A stretch of DNA of 64,000 nucleotides, from the NCBI RefSeq assembly GCF_015234215.1, contig NZ_JADEKP010000001.1, positions 62,001 to 126,000 on the forward strand, given 5' to 3'. Under the pieces are notes generated by a model. It was not told the DNA's origin and ran no database searches. It worked only from the letters and a program-made list of their open reading frames with translations. This DNA is from Clostridium chrysemydis (lineage in GTDB: Bacteria > Bacillota > Clostridia > Clostridiales > Clostridiaceae). Below, in pieces: positions 61,795 through 64,000 of this stretch. Position numbers and translations under genes: made by a program. Each line of letters opens with the position of its first letter. Position 1 is the stretch's first letter.

Positions 61795-62457
61795 ATGAAA
61801 AATGGTAAACCACTTTACAAGAGAGTTTGGTTCTGGGTAGTTGTTGTTATTCTTTTAGGGGGAGTAGGTAGCGCTATGTCTGAAGATTCAAAACCAGATA
61901 CTTCAAAGAAACAAGAAGTAGCTACAGGGGAGAAGCCTGCAAGTGACACTAAAAAAGAAGATACTTCAAAACCTAAAAAAGAAAAAAAGGAAGAGAAAAA
62001 AGTTCCTACTGAATATAAATCAGCTTTAGCAAAAGCAAAGGTATATAGTAATTCTATGAGTATGTCTAAAGAGGGAGTTTATGATCAATTAACTTCAGAG
62101 TACGGAGAGAAATTCTCTAAAGAAGCAGCAAAATACGCTGTAGATAACGTAGAAGCAAATTGGAAAGAAAACGCACTTAAAAAGGCAGAAACTTATAGCG
62201 ATACTATGAATATGTCTAAAGATGGAATTTACGATCAATTAATTTCAAAGCACGGAGAAAAATTCACAAAAGACCAAGCAAAGTATGCTGTAGATAACGT
62301 AGAAGCAAATTGGAAAGAAAATGCTCTTAAAAAAGCAAAGACTTATCAAGACAGTATGAATATGTCTCCAAACGCAATTTATGATCAATTAATATCTCAG
62401 CATGGTGAAAAGTTCACAAAAGACCAAGCAAAATATGCTGTAGATAAATTAAAGTAA
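61795..62457 (+). CDS. Ltp-like membrane-anchored repeat protein
   Basis: A 220-residue surface protein. A membrane anchor (VWFWVVVVILLGGVGSA, residues 11-27) replaces the lipobox of classic members. A Lys/Glu linker follows to about residue 70. Residues 71-120, 121-170 and 171-220 are three exact 50-residue repeats, each with M-[SN]-M-S...YDQL...GEKF[ST]K and AKYAVD. The repeats match the Ltp family of host-surface lipoproteins; the Ltp of Streptococcus phage TP-J34 blocks injection of DNA by other phages. Its place next to a defence island fits superinfection exclusion, but many Ltp-like proteins have no tested role. Confidence 0.8.
   Translation: MKNGKPLYKRVWFWVVVVILLGGVGSAMSEDSKPDTSKKQEVATGEKPASDTKKEDTSKPKKEKKEEKKVPTEYKSALAKAKVYSNSMSMSKEGVYDQLTSEYGEKFSKEAAKYAVDNVEANWKENALKKAETYSDTMNMSKDGIYDQLISKHGEKFTKDQAKYAVDNVEANWKENALKKAKTYQDSMNMSPNAIYDQLISQHGEKFTKDQAKYAVDKLK
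62005..62454 (+). repeat. three tandem 150-bp coding repeats
   Basis: The three 50-codon units of the Ltp-like gene are also alike at DNA level; for example the end of unit 1 and unit 2 share the run GTAGATAACGTAGAAGCAAA and the bases after it. This makes the array prone to copy-number change by slippage. Confidence 0.75.
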
Positions 62458-62499
62458 GATACTTAGACAGAAAAAATTAAAATATATAATTTATAAGAA

Positions 62500-62540
62500 T
62501 ATTAGGATAATACTTTTAGTAGTATTATCCTAATTTTTTA
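62500..62540 (+). terminator. intrinsic terminator
   Basis: ATTAGGATAATACT / AGTATTATCCTAAT perfect stem with six T. Confidence 0.93.
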
Positions 62541-62717
62541 GTTCAATTAATAAAAAGTTAGGATAAATAATACTAAATTTGAAATTAGCATTAACTTTTT
62601 GTTAGTAATTTTGATAAATTATAAAAATTATGATTAAATTTGGTATCATATTTATGGTGAACAAATTAAATTATTATTTAAATAATAGGATTGTAATAAG
62701 AAAGCGAGAGGAATTAA

Positions 62718-64000
62718 GTGAAAATATTAAAAGATTTAAAGACTTTTTTTACAATAAATCTGGTATTAGTATCTTTCTTATTAATTGGTGACTTTTTAGC
62801 ATCGAGGATAATAACTAATAATATAAACGAAAAGTCCTACGTAAACTACAGCAAACAGATTTCTAAATTAGCTGAAGGTACTTTTAATGGGTTAGAGGAG
62901 CTTGTTTCAGATTTTGCATCTGATAAAGAGCTTATTAAATTATTAAATAAAAAAGGGTCTCACGAAGATAAAGAAAAGATTATTATGAGCAACGTAAAGT
63001 ATGCTAAAGCTTTACTTACAACTATAAGTTTTGCAGAATCTATTTACGTAGTTGATGATAATGAAAAAGAACTTTATAGTTCAAACGGATACCATAAAGA
63101 TTATGATATGGTAAGTAGACCTTGGTTTGAAGAAGCTTTTAAAGAAAATATGGAAGGTAAGAAGGTTATAATTACCCCAATGCATAGAGATTACTTTAAT
63201 GATAGATATACTATCTCCATTGTATCTTTCATTAAGGATAAAAATAATAAGGTGCTAGGCTGCGTGATTTTAAATACATATATGGATACCTTCACGAGGT
63301 ATATGGGAGATCTTTACGGAGACGATGGTAAAGTAAAGATGTTTATAAAATTGCTTGATGGTACATACTACGATTATTATAGCGGTATTAAAACTTTAGA
63401 GGAGATAAAAAGTCAAAAGGGAGTTCATATCGTAGATAATGGTAATATGCTTTTTGCATTTAATAATGATGCATCTACTATTCACAGGGTTATAAATAAC
63501 GTAAACACTATTAATTTAGTTATGTTTTTAGTATTTATTTTATTGACCTTAGTTTCATTTATTGTAGTTAAAAAGAAAATCTTAGGCTCTCTTCTATTAA
63601 ATATAAATAAGCTTAAAAATATTTTAGTTTATTTAAATAAATACGATGAAGAAAAGTTTGAAAGCAAAGAAGGTTTTGAGCAGCTAGATTTTATAGTTAA
63701 TGCTTTTGATGAAGCTATAGATGAAAAAGCTAAAGAGTATATTTTATATGACTCTTTAACTAAGGTTTTAAATAGAAAAGGCTTATTAGAAGAATTTAAT
63801 AAAGAAGCTAAAAAAGGTAGGGAGTTTGCGATTATATTTATAGATTTAAATAAATTTAAAAATATAAATGATGTTTATGGTCATATAGCTGGGGATGATT
63901 ACCTTAAAGGATTTTCAGAGATATTATCTAAAGCACTTAAAAATAGGGGAGTTTTAGCTAGAGTTTCAGGGGATGAATTTGTAATTTTATATAAAAATTA
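62718..64000 (+). CDS. Cache-GGDEF diguanylate cyclase, 3' part outside window
   Basis: 427 complete codons from a GTG at 62718, after GAGAGG, to the window edge. Residues 12-30 are a membrane segment, 35-260 a dCache-like external sensor (the SRPWFEEAF motif is characteristic), 275-295 a second membrane segment, and from about 345 a GGDEF domain: DSLTKVLNRKG, FIDLNKFKNINDVYGHIAGDDYL, and the active-site loop as SGDEF. Ser in the first position is tolerated by active cyclases, so it probably makes cyclic di-GMP. It is a close functional counterpart to the Cache protein at the left edge. Confidence 0.88.
   Translation, partial: MKILKDLKTFFTINLVLVSFLLIGDFLASRIITNNINEKSYVNYSKQISKLAEGTFNGLEELVSDFASDKELIKLLNKKGSHEDKEKIIMSNVKYAKALLTTISFAESIYVVDDNEKELYSSNGYHKDYDMVSRPWFEEAFKENMEGKKVIITPMHRDYFNDRYTISIVSFIKDKNNKVLGCVILNTYMDTFTRYMGDLYGDDGKVKMFIKLLDGTYYDYYSGIKTLEEIKSQKGVHIVDNGNMLFAFNNDASTIHRVINNVNTINLVMFLVFILLTLVSFIVVKKKILGSLLLNINKLKNILVYLNKYDEEKFESKEGFEQLDFIVNAFDEAIDEKAKEYILYDSLTKVLNRKGLLEEFNKEAKKGREFAIIFIDLNKFKNINDVYGHIAGDDYLKGFSEILSKALKNRGVLARVSGDEFVILYKN

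Overview
The window is 64 kb of very AT-rich DNA with AGA-dominated arginine codons, strong GGAGG-type ribosome sites and many hairpin-plus-T-run terminators. Together with GerMN-domain lipoproteins (a spore-germination-type domain), an [FeFe]-hydrogenase maturase (HydG), a DUF1659/DUF2922 pair and an intact L-ascorbate PTS operon, this points to an anaerobic spore-forming Firmicute, most likely Clostridium sensu stricto or a close relative. I see no rRNA, tRNA or CRISPR array. Functions are inferred from motifs and remembered family features; no database search was run.

Layout. 0-3 kb: the 5' part of a Cache-domain sensor (minus strand) and two surface lipoproteins. 3-11 kb: two adjacent units of BceAB-like ABC exporters (three permeases, two almost identical ATPases, no two-component system). 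11-13 kb: an IS1595-like transposase remnant and a second GerMN lipoprotein. 13-16 kb: BrnQ, then a small putative winged-helix protein and a WYL-domain regulator whose promoters carry the same palindrome at the same distance from the -10 box. 16-20 kb: an amino-acid antiporter and a 620-residue tyrosine-decarboxylase-type enzyme. 20-23 kb: lipoproteins and a NERD-HRDC protein. 23.5-28.7 kb: a seven-gene operon around a Ycf46-type AAA+ ATPase, with a DUF2997 protein, two membrane helix-hairpin-helix proteins, a radical-SAM activase-like protein and two Ycf35/DUF1257-like proteins. 28.7-32 kb: DUF1659/DUF2922, a MarR regulator, an NAD(P)H oxidoreductase with twin operators, and small genes. 32-35.5 kb: mannose-type PTS plus ManO. 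35.5-43 kb: a DeoR regulator divergent from an ula-type L-ascorbate operon that lacks ulaD and carries an unfamiliar beta-propeller-like protein. 43-49 kb: hydG, two gene remnants, and an ABC-2 exporter with its TetR regulator. 49-62 kb: an accessory/defence region. 62.7 kb to the end: a Cache-GGDEF protein cut by the window edge.

Two parts deserve most attention. First, the Ycf46 operon at 23.5-28.7 kb: three of its proteins (the ATPase and both helix-hairpin-helix membrane proteins) end in the same tail, R-x-x-R-x-[VI]-D-F, which suggests a shared docking or processing signal in an undescribed membrane-associated machine. Second, the region at 49.9-61.6 kb: a single protein joins an SF1 helicase, a PD-(D/E)XK-like nuclease domain and a complete LexA-type S24 autoprotease, with correct spacing of the cleavage site, Ser and Lys. 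It is followed by a 1273-residue SIR2 protein, a dynamin-like GTPase, and a HIT / PLD-helicase / MazG-like trio. This looks like an antiphage island with a damage-responsive switch built into its helicase.
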